A stretch of 64,000 bases of DNA from Dongia_B soli (GCF_034044715.1 NZ_JAXCLW010000012.1:1-64000); one strand, 5' to 3'. Positions 16,744-26,121 are shown, counted from the first letter of the stretch. Numbers and translations are program-made. Notes: generated from the sequence alone by a model not told the origin.

Positions 16744-18564
16744 ATGTGCGGCATCATCGGTATCCTGGGACGGCCGGATGTTTCCGGACTACTGTTCGAT
16801 GGCTTGAAGCGACTGGAATATCGCGGATACGATTCCGCCGGCATCGCCACTTTGGTCGATGGCCGGATCGAGCGGCGGCGGGCGAAGGGAAAGCTTGCCA
16901 ATCTGGAAAAGCTGCTTGCCGCACATCCGCTGACAGGGACGACGGGGATCGGTCATACGCGCTGGGCGACCCATGGTCGCCCCAGCGAGGTCAATGCCCA
17001 TCCCCACGCCACCGGCAAAGTGGCGCTCGTGCATAACGGCATCATCGAGAATTTCCAGGAGCTCCGTGAAGAACTGGCTGCCGCCGGCCATAGTTTCGTG
17101 ACGGAAACCGATACCGAGACGATCGCCCATTTGCTGACGCAATATCTCGACGAGGGCAAGACGCCGGAGGAGGCGGTGGCAGCCGGGATGGGCCGGCTGG
17201 AAGGCGCCTTTGCTTTGGCCATCCTCTTCGCCGGGTGGCCAGATCTGATCATCGGCGCACGGCGCGGTTCGCCCCTGGCAATCGGCTATGGGACGGGGGC
17301 TATGTATCTCGGCTCCGATGCGATTGCCTTGGCGCCCCTGTCCAACCGCATCACCTATCTTCAGGAAGACGATTGGGCGGTGCTGACGCCGGAAGGAGCG
17401 CGGTTCTTCAACCACGATCGTCGGGTCAGCCGGAAGGTTCAGCAGACGGCGCTTTCGGGCGCGGTCATCGGCAAGGGAAATTATCGCCATTTCATGATGA
17501 AGGAGATCGCCGAACAGCCGGCGGTCATCGGCAAGACCCTGCAGGTCTTTCTCGATCCGAATAAGCGCCGCATCAAACTGCCGGCCATGCCGCTCGACTT
17601 CGCCAAACTCGACCGCTTGACCATCACCGCCTGCGGCACCGCCTATCTCGCCGGTTTCGTCGCCAAATACTGGTTCGAGCAGATAGCGCGCCTGCCAGTG
17701 GAGATCGACGTCGCCTCGGAATTCCGCTACCGCAACACACCGCTGCCGGCCAACGGCGCGACGCTGGTCATTTCCCAGTCCGGTGAAACCGCCGATACAC
17801 TAGCGGCCTTGCGCTATGCCAAGGCGCAAGGAAATGAAATCGTCGCCATCCTCAATGTCCTGGAAAGTTCGATCGGACGTGAGGCCGATATCGTCTTGCC
17901 AATCCTGGCAGGGCCGGAAATCGGTGTCGCCTCAACCAAGGCTTTCACCGCACAGCTCACCGTCCTGGCGGCGCTTGTACTTGCTGCCGCCAAAGCGCGG
18001 CAGGTCATCGATCTGCGGCATGAGGTTGAACTCTACAATGCCCTGGTCAGCCTGCCGGGGAAAGTTGCCGAGGTCTTGGACAACGACGATCATCTACAGA
18101 AAGTCGCCGCGGAGATATCGAAGGCGCGGACCGTGCTGTTCCTGGGTCGCGGCTCGGCTTATCCGCTTGCCTTGGAAGGGGCGCTGAAGCTCAAGGAAAT
18201 CACTTACATCCACGCGGAGGGATATGCCGCCGGTGAGATGAAGCACGGCCCTATCGCCTTGATCGACGGGAATGTACCGGTCGTCATCCTCGCGCCGCAT
18301 GACAACCTTTTTGAGAAGACCACCTCTAATCTGCAGGAGGTACACGCACGGGGCGGCCGCATCATCCTCATTTCCGATGCGGAAGGCATCGCCAGGGCAG
18401 GGCATGGTGCGACGCATGCACTGGAATTGCCGCAGGTCGATCCCTTCGTCGCGCCGATCCTCTATGCCGTGCCCTTGCAGCTCCTGGCCTATTACGCCGC
18501 TGTCGCCAAGGGCACCGATATCGATCAACCGCGCAATTTAGCGAAGAGCGTTACGGTCGAATAA
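16744..18564 (+). CDS. glmS: Glutamine-fructose-6-phosphate aminotransferase (isomerising)
   Basis: 606 residues, close to the 609 of E. coli GlmS. After Met removal the N-terminal Cys of MCGIIGILG is the glutaminase nucleophile. EYRGYDSAG and GHTRWATHG are class II amidotransferase motifs. The C-terminal half has two SIS domains (TITACGTAYLAG, SQSGETADT) and ends in LAKSVTVE. It makes glucosamine-6-phosphate from fructose-6-phosphate and glutamine, feeding UDP-GlcNAc. Its place inside the polysaccharide operon suggests a dedicated copy, perhaps beside a housekeeping glmS elsewhere. A GACGGAGG site precedes the ATG. No glmS ribozyme is expected or seen. Confidence 0.97.
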   Translation: MCGIIGILGRPDVSGLLFDGLKRLEYRGYDSAGIATLVDGRIERRRAKGKLANLEKLLAAHPLTGTTGIGHTRWATHGRPSEVNAHPHATGKVALVHNGIIENFQELREELAAAGHSFVTETDTETIAHLLTQYLDEGKTPEEAVAAGMGRLEGAFALAILFAGWPDLIIGARRGSPLAIGYGTGAMYLGSDAIALAPLSNRITYLQEDDWAVLTPEGARFFNHDRRVSRKVQQTALSGAVIGKGNYRHFMMKEIAEQPAVIGKTLQVFLDPNKRRIKLPAMPLDFAKLDRLTITACGTAYLAGFVAKYWFEQIARLPVEIDVASEFRYRNTPLPANGATLVISQSGETADTLAALRYAKAQGNEIVAILNVLESSIGREADIVLPILAGPEIGVASTKAFTAQLTVLAALVLAAAKARQVIDLRHEVELYNALVSLPGKVAEVLDNDDHLQKVAAEISKARTVLFLGRGSAYPLALEGALKLKEITYIHAEGYAAGEMKHGPIALIDGNVPVVILAPHDNLFEKTTSNLQEVHARGGRIILISDAEGIARAGHGATHALELPQVDPFVAPILYAVPLQLLAYYAAVAKGTDIDQPRNLAKSVTVE

Positions 18565-18610
18565 CGGCCCGGATGCGTGGGAATGGGACGAGTTAGAACG
18601 GAGACGAAGG

Positions 18611-19915
18611 ATGAGGGTGGCGATCCTTGGCGCGGGCTATGTGGGTCTGGTGACCGGTGCCTGCTTTGCGGAATTCGGCTTTCAGATTACCTGCGTTGAT
18701 ACGGATGAGCGGAAGATCGCAGCTCTTGCCAAGGGCGAAGTGCCGATCTTCGAACCCGGCCTGAAAGCCCTGGTGCAACTGGGCCTGCAGTACGAGCGGC
18801 TGCATTTCACCACCGATGCGGGGGAGGCGATCCGGGCAGCGGATGTCATTTTCATCGCGGTCGGCACGCCGTCGCGGCGGGGCAATGGGGAGGCTGATGT
18901 CAGCTTCGTCATTGCCGCGGCGGAGATGATTGCGGCACATGCCGTTGGCTATAAAGTGGTGGTGACCAAGTCGACCGTGCCGGTCGGAACCACGCGGCGG
19001 GTCGAGCGGGTCCTGCGGCGTCTCCGGCCCGATTGCAAATTCGACGTCGCGGCAAATCCTGAATTTCTGCGCGAGGGCTCGGCGATCGAGGATTTCATGC
19101 GGCCGAACCGCGTCGTCATCGGCGTCGAGGGCGAACGGGCGCGGCAGATGCTGCAGCAACTCTATCGGCCGCTTCATCTGATCGAGACGCCCATCATTTT
19201 CGCCGATCTCGAAACCGCCGAACTGATCAAATACGCGTCCAATGCCTTTCTGGCGATGAAGATCACCTTCATCAACCAGATGGCGGATCTGTGCGAGAAA
19301 GTCGGCGGCGACGTACATGTCCTTGCCAAGGCAATGGGACTCGACCATCGTATCGGACCGAAATTCCTGCATCCGGGGCCCGGTTATGGCGGCTCCTGCT
19401 TTCCGAAGGATACGATGGCCCTGGCCACTTTCGCGCGTGAGTGCGGTGCGCCCGTCGACCTTGTGGAGACGGTAATCCGCGTCAATGAGGCGCGCAAGCG
19501 CTCCATGGTCGACCGCATCCTGGACGCGCTCGGAACGCCGTCCTCCGGAAAAAAATTGGCCGTGCTTGGTCTCACCTTTAAACCGAATACCGACGACATG
19601 CGTGAAAGCCCGGCCCTCACCATCCTGCCGCGCTTGCTGGAACGCGGCATCAAGCTGCAATGCTTTGACCCGGCCGGCATGGCGGAGGCAGCGAAGCTCA
19701 TTCCTGGCATCGATTGCTGCCGCGATCCCTATGAGGCCGCAGCCAAGGCCGATGGTCTGGTGCTGCTCACGGAATGGAATTTGTTCCGCGCCCTCGATCT
19801 CGACCGTATCAAGGCGACATTGCATGCCCCGCTGATCATCGATTTCCGTAATATCTACGATCCGGATAAGATGCGTGGAATGGGCTTTTCCTATCACAGC
19901 CTCGGCCGGCCATGA
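18611..19915 (+). CDS. ugd: UDP-glucose 6-dehydrogenase
   Basis: 434 residues. The N-terminal NAD-binding motif is GAGYVGLVTG (residues 7-16). K207 and N211 lie in ELIKYASNAFLAMKITF, and the catalytic Cys263 lies in GYGGSCFPKDT. The C-terminal UDP-binding domain has GLTFKPNTDDMRESPA. It oxidises UDP-glucose to UDP-glucuronate with two NAD+. Last gene of the co-directional polysaccharide run, 46 bases after glmS, so the polymer probably contains a uronic acid. It converges with emrB-like DNA 13 bases downstream. Confidence 0.97.
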   Translation: MRVAILGAGYVGLVTGACFAEFGFQITCVDTDERKIAALAKGEVPIFEPGLKALVQLGLQYERLHFTTDAGEAIRAADVIFIAVGTPSRRGNGEADVSFVIAAAEMIAAHAVGYKVVVTKSTVPVGTTRRVERVLRRLRPDCKFDVAANPEFLREGSAIEDFMRPNRVVIGVEGERARQMLQQLYRPLHLIETPIIFADLETAELIKYASNAFLAMKITFINQMADLCEKVGGDVHVLAKAMGLDHRIGPKFLHPGPGYGGSCFPKDTMALATFARECGAPVDLVETVIRVNEARKRSMVDRILDALGTPSSGKKLAVLGLTFKPNTDDMRESPALTILPRLLERGIKLQCFDPAGMAEAAKLIPGIDCCRDPYEAAAKADGLVLLTEWNLFRALDLDRIKATLHAPLIIDFRNIYDPDKMRGMGFSYHSLGRP

Positions 19916-19927
19916 CGCAATCTGCCA

Positions 19928-21493
19928 TCAATCGATGATCGCGGCATGCTCCATATCGGGTGCTGATTTGGGCTCGCGCAGGAAGATGACCAGCGGCATG
20001 GCGACGAGAGACATGATCATCAGCAGCTTGAAATCGTCGATATAGGCGATGATCGTCGCCTGATTGGTGATGACTTCGTTGAGGGAGGCGCGTCCCGCTG
20101 CGGTGAGAGGGCTCATGCTCTCGGCCGCCGGGGCGAAGAAAGAATGGTTGAAATGGGTGACATAGGCGCCGATCGTCTCGTGATTCATCTGCGTATTCTC
20201 GGTGATCAGCGAGGTGACGACGGAAATGCCGGCGCTTGAGCCGATATTGCGTGAAAGATTATAGAGACCGGTTCCCTCGCCGCGCATCTGTGCCGGCAGG
20301 GTAGCGAAAGCGATGGTGGTCAGCGGCACGAAAAGGAAGCCGAGACCGGCGCCCTGAATGAAGCCGACCGAGATGATGGTCCATTGCGACACATCCGGCG
20401 TCCAGCCCGTCATGTCATACATCGCCCAGGCGGTGAGGCCGAGGCCGATGGCAAGCAGGATACGGGTATCGATCTTGCCGATCAGCTTCCCCATGAGGAA
20501 CATGCAGACCATGGTGCCGAGGCCACGCGGCCCCATGACGATGCCCGCCGTGGTCACGGGATAGCCCATCAGCGTCTGCAGATAGGGGGTCATCAAGGCG
20601 AGCGACGCCAGATAGGTGACGCCGACGATGAAGATGAAGAACATGCTGACGGCGAAGTTCCGGTCGAGGAACAAGCGTGGATTGACGAAGGATTTCTCCG
20701 CCGTCAAGGTGTGGACGAGAAAGATGTAGAACGCCGAGGCGGAAACCACCGCTTCGATGATGATTTCGCCGGAGGAGAACCAGTCGAGCTGCTCGCCGCG
20801 ATCCAGGAACAACTGCAAGGCCGCGATGGCAAGGCTGAGCGTGCCGAAACCCAGCCAGTCCAGTTTGGCGCGGGCATCGAGCTTGGTTTCCTCGACGAAG
20901 ATCATGATGCCGGCGAAGGCAATGAGACCGATCGGTAGGTTGATGTAGAAGACCCAGCGCCAGCTCACATTATCGGTGAGCCAGCCGCCGATCACCGGGC
21001 CGAGAACCGGCCCAACCATGACGGAAACGCCGAAGACGGCCATCGCCGATCCCCGCTCCTCGGCGGAATAGATGTCGAGCAGGATGCCTTGGGAGAGCGG
21101 TACCAAAGCGGCACCGAACAGGCCCTGCATCAGGCGGAACAGCACGATTTCGAACAGCGATTGCGAGAAGCCGCAAAGCATCGAGGCAACGACGAAGCCG
21201 GCGATCGCGACCAGCAGCACGCGCTTGCGGCCGAAGCGGTTCGACAGGAAGCCCGAAGGCGGCGTCATGATCGCCGCCGCGACGATATAGGAGGTGAGGA
21301 CCCAGTTGATCTGGTCAGAGCTGGCGGAGACGCTGCCCTGGATATAGGGCAGGGCGACATTGGCAATCGTCGTATCGAGCGCCTGCATAATGACGGCAAG
21401 AATGACGCAGGCGGTGATCATGCCCCGGTTGGCGATGACCGGCATGACGCTACCCCCGACCGTGCTACCCCCGGCCGTTGCCGTATTAGCCAT
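19928..21493 (-). CDS. emrB: DHA2-family MFS multidrug efflux transporter (EmrB-like)
   Basis: 521 residues from ATG 21493, whose ATGGCTAA overlaps the stop of the emrA-like gene by 8 bases. About 14 membrane helices are predicted. LDTTIANVALPYIQGSV is the DHA2 motif in helix 1, and GPVLGPVIGGWL is antiporter motif C in helix 5. It should extrude hydrophobic drugs or weak acids with protons through a tripartite complex with the adjacent HlyD-type adaptor and an outer-membrane TolC protein, which is not encoded here. Translational coupling marR-emrA-emrB is clear from two 8-base overlaps. Confidence 0.93.
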   Translation of the reverse strand: MANTATAGGSTVGGSVMPVIANRGMITACVILAVIMQALDTTIANVALPYIQGSVSASSDQINWVLTSYIVAAAIMTPPSGFLSNRFGRKRVLLVAIAGFVVASMLCGFSQSLFEIVLFRLMQGLFGAALVPLSQGILLDIYSAEERGSAMAVFGVSVMVGPVLGPVIGGWLTDNVSWRWVFYINLPIGLIAFAGIMIFVEETKLDARAKLDWLGFGTLSLAIAALQLFLDRGEQLDWFSSGEIIIEAVVSASAFYIFLVHTLTAEKSFVNPRLFLDRNFAVSMFFIFIVGVTYLASLALMTPYLQTLMGYPVTTAGIVMGPRGLGTMVCMFLMGKLIGKIDTRILLAIGLGLTAWAMYDMTGWTPDVSQWTIISVGFIQGAGLGFLFVPLTTIAFATLPAQMRGEGTGLYNLSRNIGSSAGISVVTSLITENTQMNHETIGAYVTHFNHSFFAPAAESMSPLTAAGRASLNEVITNQATIIAYIDDFKLLMIMSLVAMPLVIFLREPKSAPDMEHAAIID

Positions 21494-22829
21494 GGCTGTC
21501 GCCCGCCTGCTCCTTAACGCCCGTCTGCCCCTTGCTGATCTGTTGATTGCCCGGCTCGCTGTCATCGGTGTTCTTATGCGAGCTGCCGAAAAGGTCGGTG
21601 ATGAAAGTCGGCAGACCCCGGGGATGGCCGGTATCAACCGCAACGATGACGCTCATGCCGACGCGCAATTGCGGCTTGTTTGCGAGATCGCCGAGCTTGA
21701 CGATCATGGGGATCCGTTGAACCACCTTCACCCAGTTGCCGGTGGTGTTCTGCGCCGGCAGCAAAGAGAAGCTGGAACCGGAAGCAGGGCTGATGCTGCC
21801 CACCGTGCCATTCCATTCGATGCCGGGATAGGTATCGACCGTGATCCTCACCGGCTGGCCGGGCCGGACATAGGTCAGTTCGGTTTCCTTGGGGCTGGCT
21901 TCGATCCACATATTCTCGGTGGAGACGAGGCTGAAGGCCTGCTGTGCCGCTTTCAGATAGGCGCCGACCTGCAGCGCGGGGACATTGGTCACGATGCCGT
22001 CGAAGGGCGCACGCACCACCGTATGGTCCAACTGGCGCTGTGCTTCATCGACACCGGCCTGAGCCTGGATATAGAAGGGGTTCTGCTCGACCGGCTGGTT
22101 CGGATCGTTGCTGAGCTGGGCCAGCGCCGCTTCCGCCTCCGCCTTGGCCACGTTCACCCGTTGCTGTGCGGCGATCAGGTCCTGATGCGCCTTGTCATAG
22201 GCCGCGCGCGAATAAGCCGGGCTGCCGGCCAGATCCTGCTGCCGCTTGAAGTTCGTCTGGTAATAGGGAATGTCGGCTTCGGCCTGGGCAATTTCTGCCA
22301 AGGCCTGGGTATAGGTGGCTTTCAGCGTCAGGATCTGGTTGCGCACCGTGCCGAGCTGTCCCTGCGCGCTTTCCAAAGCGATGCGGAAGGCTCTGTCCCG
22401 CAGGCGGAAAAGAACCTGGCCTCTCTTGACGACTTCGTTGTCATGTACCTCGATGGAATCGACGGTGCCGGCGACGTCGGTGGAAATGCCGACGGTATCG
22501 GCTTGCACATAGGCGTTGTCGGTCGACATGACCTCGCCGCCCGTTACGTAGATGTAGCCGCCGGCGACCAATGCAACAGGCAGCAGGGCGAAGAGAAGTG
22601 GGCGAAGCAGACGGCGTTTGGATTTCGGGGTGATCTTGTTCATGTCGGTCGTAAGGGGCGGCAGGGGGCGTTCCGTCATGCGAAGGCGTTCCGCCTCGCC
22701 GGATGCAGGTTGTGTTTCGTTGCTGTCGTCCTGCTCAGTCGCGCGGGGTGGATCCGACTCAACCCAATTTGATGGCTCCATCGGCGCGGAGGACGGGGTG
22801 GCGCGTTCGGATGAATTGCCTTCAGGCAT
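21486..22829 (-). CDS. emrA: HlyD/EmrA-type membrane fusion protein
   Basis: 447 residues from ATG 22829, which overlaps the marR stop as ATGCCTGA. A cytoplasmic leader of ~80 residues is unusually long and rich in Pro, Ser and Glu. It is followed by one membrane helix (LLRPLLFALLPVALVAGGYIY) and then the biotinyl-lipoyl-like half (DNAYVQADTVGISTDVAG). A coiled-coil hairpin, a second lipoyl half (VRAPFDGIVTNV) and a beta-barrel domain follow. It bridges the EmrB pump and an outer-membrane channel. Confidence 0.92.
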   Translation of the reverse strand: MPEGNSSERATPSSAPMEPSNWVESDPPRATEQDDSNETQPASGEAERLRMTERPLPPLTTDMNKITPKSKRRLLRPLLFALLPVALVAGGYIYVTGGEVMSTDNAYVQADTVGISTDVAGTVDSIEVHDNEVVKRGQVLFRLRDRAFRIALESAQGQLGTVRNQILTLKATYTQALAEIAQAEADIPYYQTNFKRQQDLAGSPAYSRAAYDKAHQDLIAAQQRVNVAKAEAEAALAQLSNDPNQPVEQNPFYIQAQAGVDEAQRQLDHTVVRAPFDGIVTNVPALQVGAYLKAAQQAFSLVSTENMWIEASPKETELTYVRPGQPVRITVDTYPGIEWNGTVGSISPASGSSFSLLPAQNTTGNWVKVVQRIPMIVKLGDLANKPQLRVGMSVIVAVDTGHPRGLPTFITDLFGSSHKNTDDSEPGNQQISKGQTGVKEQAGDSHG

Positions 22830-23310
22830 TTTTGCGGTCCTTGGCTCCCGCGGCACGATCCACTGGATCGTCGACCGGCCGGGTGCAGGCATCGATCAGA
22901 TTGGTCTTCATGCGCGTCAGGCTTCCCAACAGGAAGGCGCGGTCCTCATCGCTGAGGCCTTCCAGGGCTTCGGCCCGCGTCGCATCGCCGATCTTCTGCA
23001 TCTTCTTGATCAGCGGCCGCGCTTCCTCGCGCAGGAACAGTAGCCAGATGCGCCGGTCGGTCGGATGCTGGCGCCGCTCGATCAGGCCACGTTCTTCCAG
23101 CTTGTCGAGGATGCGCACCAGGGTGATCGCCTCGATTTCCAGGATTTCCGCCAGCCCGCCCTGGTGGATGCCTTCGTTGACGTTGAGATAGGCGAGCGTC
23201 TGCCATTGCGACCGTGTCAGCCCAAGAGAGCGCGCGCGCTGCTCGAAGCGCTTGCGCAGCAGCCGTGCGACATCGTGCAGAATGAAGCCGAGAGTCGGGG
23301 CGTTATTCAT
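22822..23310 (-). CDS. MarR-family transcriptional regulator
   Basis: 162 residues with a winged-helix domain: LTRSQWQTLAYLNVNEGIHQGGLAEILEIE is the recognition region and GLIERRQHPTDRRIW is the wing with its conserved D-x-R. These proteins are ligand-released repressors. As first gene of the marR-emrA-emrB operon it probably represses its own promoter, where a perfect palindrome lies 48 bases upstream of its start. The C-terminal ~20 residues after the dimerisation helices are polar and variable. Confidence 0.92.
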   Translation of the reverse strand: MNNAPTLGFILHDVARLLRKRFEQRARSLGLTRSQWQTLAYLNVNEGIHQGGLAEILEIEAITLVRILDKLEERGLIERRQHPTDRRIWLLFLREEARPLIKKMQKIGDATRAEALEGLSDEDRAFLLGSLTRMKTNLIDACTRPVDDPVDRAAGAKDRKNA

Positions 23311-23357
23311 CGGACAGCCTCCTGGAGCAGGGCATGTCGAAAATGATTGCGAGCCTT

Positions 23358-23377
23358 GTCATAAGCATACTTATGAC
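23358..23377. promoter_or_regulatory. Palindromic operator for the MarR regulator
   Basis: GTCATAAG (23358-23365), a 4-base spacer and CTTATGAC (23370-23377) form a perfect 8-base inverted repeat. Size and spacing fit MarR-family operators, and it sits in the divergent region between the regulator gene and the small exported protein at 23442, so it may control both. Confidence 0.75.
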
Positions 23378-23441
23378 ATGGGTTGCTATAGAAAGCATGC
23401 TGGATAGTTAAGAAAAGTAATGCTGGTGACGTAAGGCAGCT

Positions 23442-23807
23442 ATGCCCGGGAATATGGTTAAAAGACTAGCTTTAGGGTTGATTTTGGCGATGTCGGTGGC
23501 CGGCTTCCTGTCGTCGCTGCCCGCCTCGCCTGTGTCCGCTGCGTCCCTGGTGAGCTGCGGCGGCGCCGTCATGATGAATGCGGCGGAGCTGTTATGCAGC
23601 CATCTCGACCCCCATGCGCCGCCCCAGCTTTGCAGCTATAGCTGGGCTTTGCTGAAGACCGACAGCTCGACGAAAGTTGCGCAGGGCTCCTTCCTGTTGC
23701 CGCCGGGTGTGGCGAATATGCAGATCTATGCAGCCAACGGTTTCCTCAACGCCCTCTCGCCGCCCATTATTATGTGCCAACAGAAGCCGGCCGGGGATGG
23801 TCCCTGA
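23442..23807 (+). CDS. Small exported cysteine-containing protein, unknown function
   Basis: 121 residues. The N-terminus has basic residues then a hydrophobic core (LALGLILAMSVAGFL) and an AxA-like site (VSAAS), so a Sec signal peptide is likely. The mature domain of ~85 residues has four Cys (in VSCGG, LLCSH, QLCSY and IMCQQ), consistent with two disulfides in the periplasm. No family recognised. It is divergent from marR across a shared palindrome, so it might be part of the same response. Confidence 0.6.
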   Translation: MPGNMVKRLALGLILAMSVAGFLSSLPASPVSAASLVSCGGAVMMNAAELLCSHLDPHAPPQLCSYSWALLKTDSSTKVAQGSFLLPPGVANMQIYAANGFLNALSPPIIMCQQKPAGDGP

Positions 23808-23924
23808 AGCAACATCGTGGGATGAACAAAGCGCGCCTGAACCGGCCAGCATGAAGGGCGCATTATCTCTTTCTTAGCGTCCTAGTCGCAGAATGGGGCA
23901 ATTTGGTGCGACGAAAGCGGCGCG

Positions 23925-24446
23925 ATGTTTACTTGCATATGGCCCTTGGCCCTCGATGAAGCGCAGTCCTGGCGGCTTCGTTTTCTTGCCGACTATTGGG
24001 AAACGAAAAAGGCCGGTCGCGCTCTGCCCGAGCGGAACGACTTCGACCTCGCCGATCTCAAACATATCCTGCCTTATCTGCTTGTCGCGGAAATCGAACC
24101 GGAGCCGTTCCGTGTGTTCTACCGGCTGACCGGAACAAAGGTGGTCGAGATGTGCGGCGATTTGACCGGTCGTTATCTCGATCAGCTGGGTAATTCGCAA
24201 TCCCCCTGGATCAAGGAAGGGCGGGACTCCTATCATCAGGCCTGGTCGTCGCGATCTAGCTTTCTTGGCAAATATATCTGGCCGACCATGCGGGGTGCGG
24301 CTTGCACAGTTGAATTCGGCATCTTCCCGCTCAATGTGCCGGGCCGGCCGATGCAGTGCTTCTCCCTGGAGGATTATCATTTCCGCGCAAGCAGCGTTGC
24401 TTCGCGTGACACGCTGGTGCCATTCACTTCGAAGAATAACCAGTGA
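23925..24446 (+). CDS. PAS-domain protein (PAS_5 type)
   Basis: 173 residues. The pattern ALPERNDFDLADLKHILPYL followed by FRVFYRLTGTKVVEMCG and DLTGRYLDQL matches a stand-alone PAS_5 family common in Alphaproteobacteria. These are cytoplasmic, single-domain proteins with no output domain; their ligand and partners are mostly unknown. It is flanked by genes on both sides in other orientations or units, so it may be monocistronic. I kept ATG 23925, although upstream ribosome-binding sequence is weak. Confidence 0.75.
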   Translation: MFTCIWPLALDEAQSWRLRFLADYWETKKAGRALPERNDFDLADLKHILPYLLVAEIEPEPFRVFYRLTGTKVVEMCGDLTGRYLDQLGNSQSPWIKEGRDSYHQAWSSRSSFLGKYIWPTMRGAACTVEFGIFPLNVPGRPMQCFSLEDYHFRASSVASRDTLVPFTSKNNQ

Positions 24447-24478
24447 AACGCGGGCTCATTGTCAGCGAGAGGTATTTT

Positions 24479-25282
24479 TCAGCTGCGGTTCTTCAGCGCG
24501 ACTTCACGGAGCGCCAATTGGCGTGATTTGCCGTTCTGCCAGGCATCCGCGCCCGAGAGAACCTGCGGCGCCGAGGCCGCCAGATCTTCGCGGCGTCGCT
24601 TGGCATCCATCGTGGACATGTCCAGCTCCTTGTCCCGCTTCTGGATCATCTCGGACTTGAGCTGGCCGTCTGCGGTGAAACCCATCATCAACTGAGGGAT
24701 GCCGAGCGGCAGGGAGGTGTCGCGGTCGATCTGCCAGGTATGCCAGGTCTTGCCATAGGTGGAAACCAGGCTAGCGATTGCCGTATGTACGACCGGCGCC
24801 GGAATGCCGGGCATCAACAATTCGCCGGATGTAGTCTCGTGACGGTGGCTGTGCCAAAGCGGCTTCTCCTCAGCGGGCAGGGAGTTGAAGATGCGGGCCG
24901 AGACGATGTATTCGATGCCGATCAAGCGGGAATCGGCTGTGTTGCCATCATAAATCACGCACTGGAAGAACTCTTCGTTGACATGCGCGCAGAAATGATG
25001 CGCCTCGACCTGCCGGCCCATGTCGTCGGCATAGAAGTGGAAGCCGTTCAAATACATGTTGATGGCATGGATCGGTGATTTGCCTTGGAGCAGATCGGCG
25101 CCGATGCCGAGCATCTCGCTTTTGGTGGATTTCTCCGCACCGGGGATCGCGCCAGGCTGGATATCCGAAGGCGTGGTATTTTGCGCCGCCGCCCGCCCGC
25201 AGACGCAGGTAAGCGACGCCGCGGCCGCGCCCAGCCACGCGGAAAATCCACGCCGGCTGACCGGCATCAGGATTCTGCTCAT
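24479..25282 (-). CDS. Tat-exported DUF1264 / OBAP-family protein
   Basis: About 267 residues from ATG 25282, preceded by AGGTGA; a GTG at 25291 is the alternative. SRRGF followed by a hydrophobic Ala-rich stretch to AAAQ is a twin-arginine signal. The mature part contains the family core: HHFCAHVNEEFFQCVIYDG, then LIGIEYIVSARIFNSLP and EEKPLWHSH. This family is known in plants as oil body-associated proteins (OBAP) and in bacteria as DUF1264; no enzymatic role is established. Conserved His and Glu residues could bind a metal. It lies 22 bases downstream of the SDR gene on the same strand. Confidence 0.85.
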   Translation of the reverse strand: MSRILMPVSRRGFSAWLGAAAASLTCVCGRAAAQNTTPSDIQPGAIPGAEKSTKSEMLGIGADLLQGKSPIHAINMYLNGFHFYADDMGRQVEAHHFCAHVNEEFFQCVIYDGNTADSRLIGIEYIVSARIFNSLPAEEKPLWHSHRHETTSGELLMPGIPAPVVHTAIASLVSTYGKTWHTWQIDRDTSLPLGIPQLMMGFTADGQLKSEMIQKRDKELDMSTMDAKRRREDLAASAPQVLSGADAWQNGKSRQLALREVALKNRS

Positions 25283-25303
25283 CGAAATCACCTGCTCGCG
25301 ATA

Positions 25304-26095
25304 TCAGTGCTTCGCTTCGGGCGGCGCAGCCTGCTTGCGATGCTGCATCGCCAGGAGTTCAGCCGGCGTGACATTTGCCAGCGTCGTTTGCAGCTTGTTC
25401 TTCCAACCGGTCACGATATCGCCTTCGCCTTTCATCATGGCTTCGAAGCCGGCTTCTGCTACCTCCGCCGCGCTGTCCTTTTCGCCGCGACCGATCTCGG
25501 TGTCCAGCATCTCTGCCCGCCGGAAGAAATTGGTATCCGTCGCGCCCGGCATCAGGCAGGTGACGGTCACGCGGGAATCTTTCAGTTCCTCGCGTAAGGC
25601 GAAAGAGAAGTTGTCGATGAAGGCTTTGGTGCCATTATAGACCGCCTGATAGCTGCCGGGGATATAGCCGGCGATGGAACCGGTAATCAGGATCCTGCCG
25701 TCCTTGTTTCGGCGCATCTCCTTGCCGATCAGATGGATGAGATAGATCGTGCCCGTGATGTTGGTGTCCACGATATGCTTGGCGCGCGTGAAATCCTGAT
25801 CGAGGAAAGCGTGGCCAAGGCCATGGCCTGCATTGGCGAGCAGTGCCGCGACCGGCTGCTGCATGGCCTGGATGGCGCGATGGAACTCATCCACGCCCTC
25901 CATCGTTGCCAGATCCGTCTCGACAGCATCAACCGCTTTTCCGCCCAGCTTGCGCAGCTCATCGGCCACGGTGTGAATGGCAGGCTCATCCGCCGCAATC
26001 GCGAGATCGAACCCGCGCTGCGCGCAGATCTTCGCCAGCTCATATCCAATGCCGCTTGACGCCCCGGTTACGACAGCCAAAGGGTTCCCGGCCAT
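25304..26095 (-). CDS. Short-chain dehydrogenase/reductase
   Basis: About 263 residues from ATG 26095, preceded by AAGGAG; an upstream ATG at 26116 is less well placed. The Rossmann motif is TGASSGIG near residue 11. ANAGHG follows, and the catalytic Ser and YNGTK are present (SIAGYIPGSYQAVYNGTKAF), as in classical SDRs of the DltE/YqjQ-like group. The C-terminal tail after residue ~220 is Ala/Lys-rich. It is in a minus-strand cluster with a formaldehyde-dehydrogenase-like enzyme (26 bases upstream) and the DUF1264 gene downstream. Substrate unknown. Confidence 0.88.
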   Translation of the reverse strand: MAGNPLAVVTGASSGIGYELAKICAQRGFDLAIAADEPAIHTVADELRKLGGKAVDAVETDLATMEGVDEFHRAIQAMQQPVAALLANAGHGLGHAFLDQDFTRAKHIVDTNITGTIYLIHLIGKEMRRNKDGRILITGSIAGYIPGSYQAVYNGTKAFIDNFSFALREELKDSRVTVTCLMPGATDTNFFRRAEMLDTEIGRGEKDSAAEVAEAGFEAMMKGEGDIVTGWKNKLQTTLANVTPAELLAMQHRKQAAPPEAKH

Positions 26096-26121
26096 GGCAT
26101 TCTCCTTCGCGAGCAATTTCC

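Noticed and set aside
18593..19897. 434-codon minus-strand frame across ugd
   Set aside because: Exact antisense of a complete, motif-rich UDP-glucose dehydrogenase; a high-GC shadow frame with no family motif.
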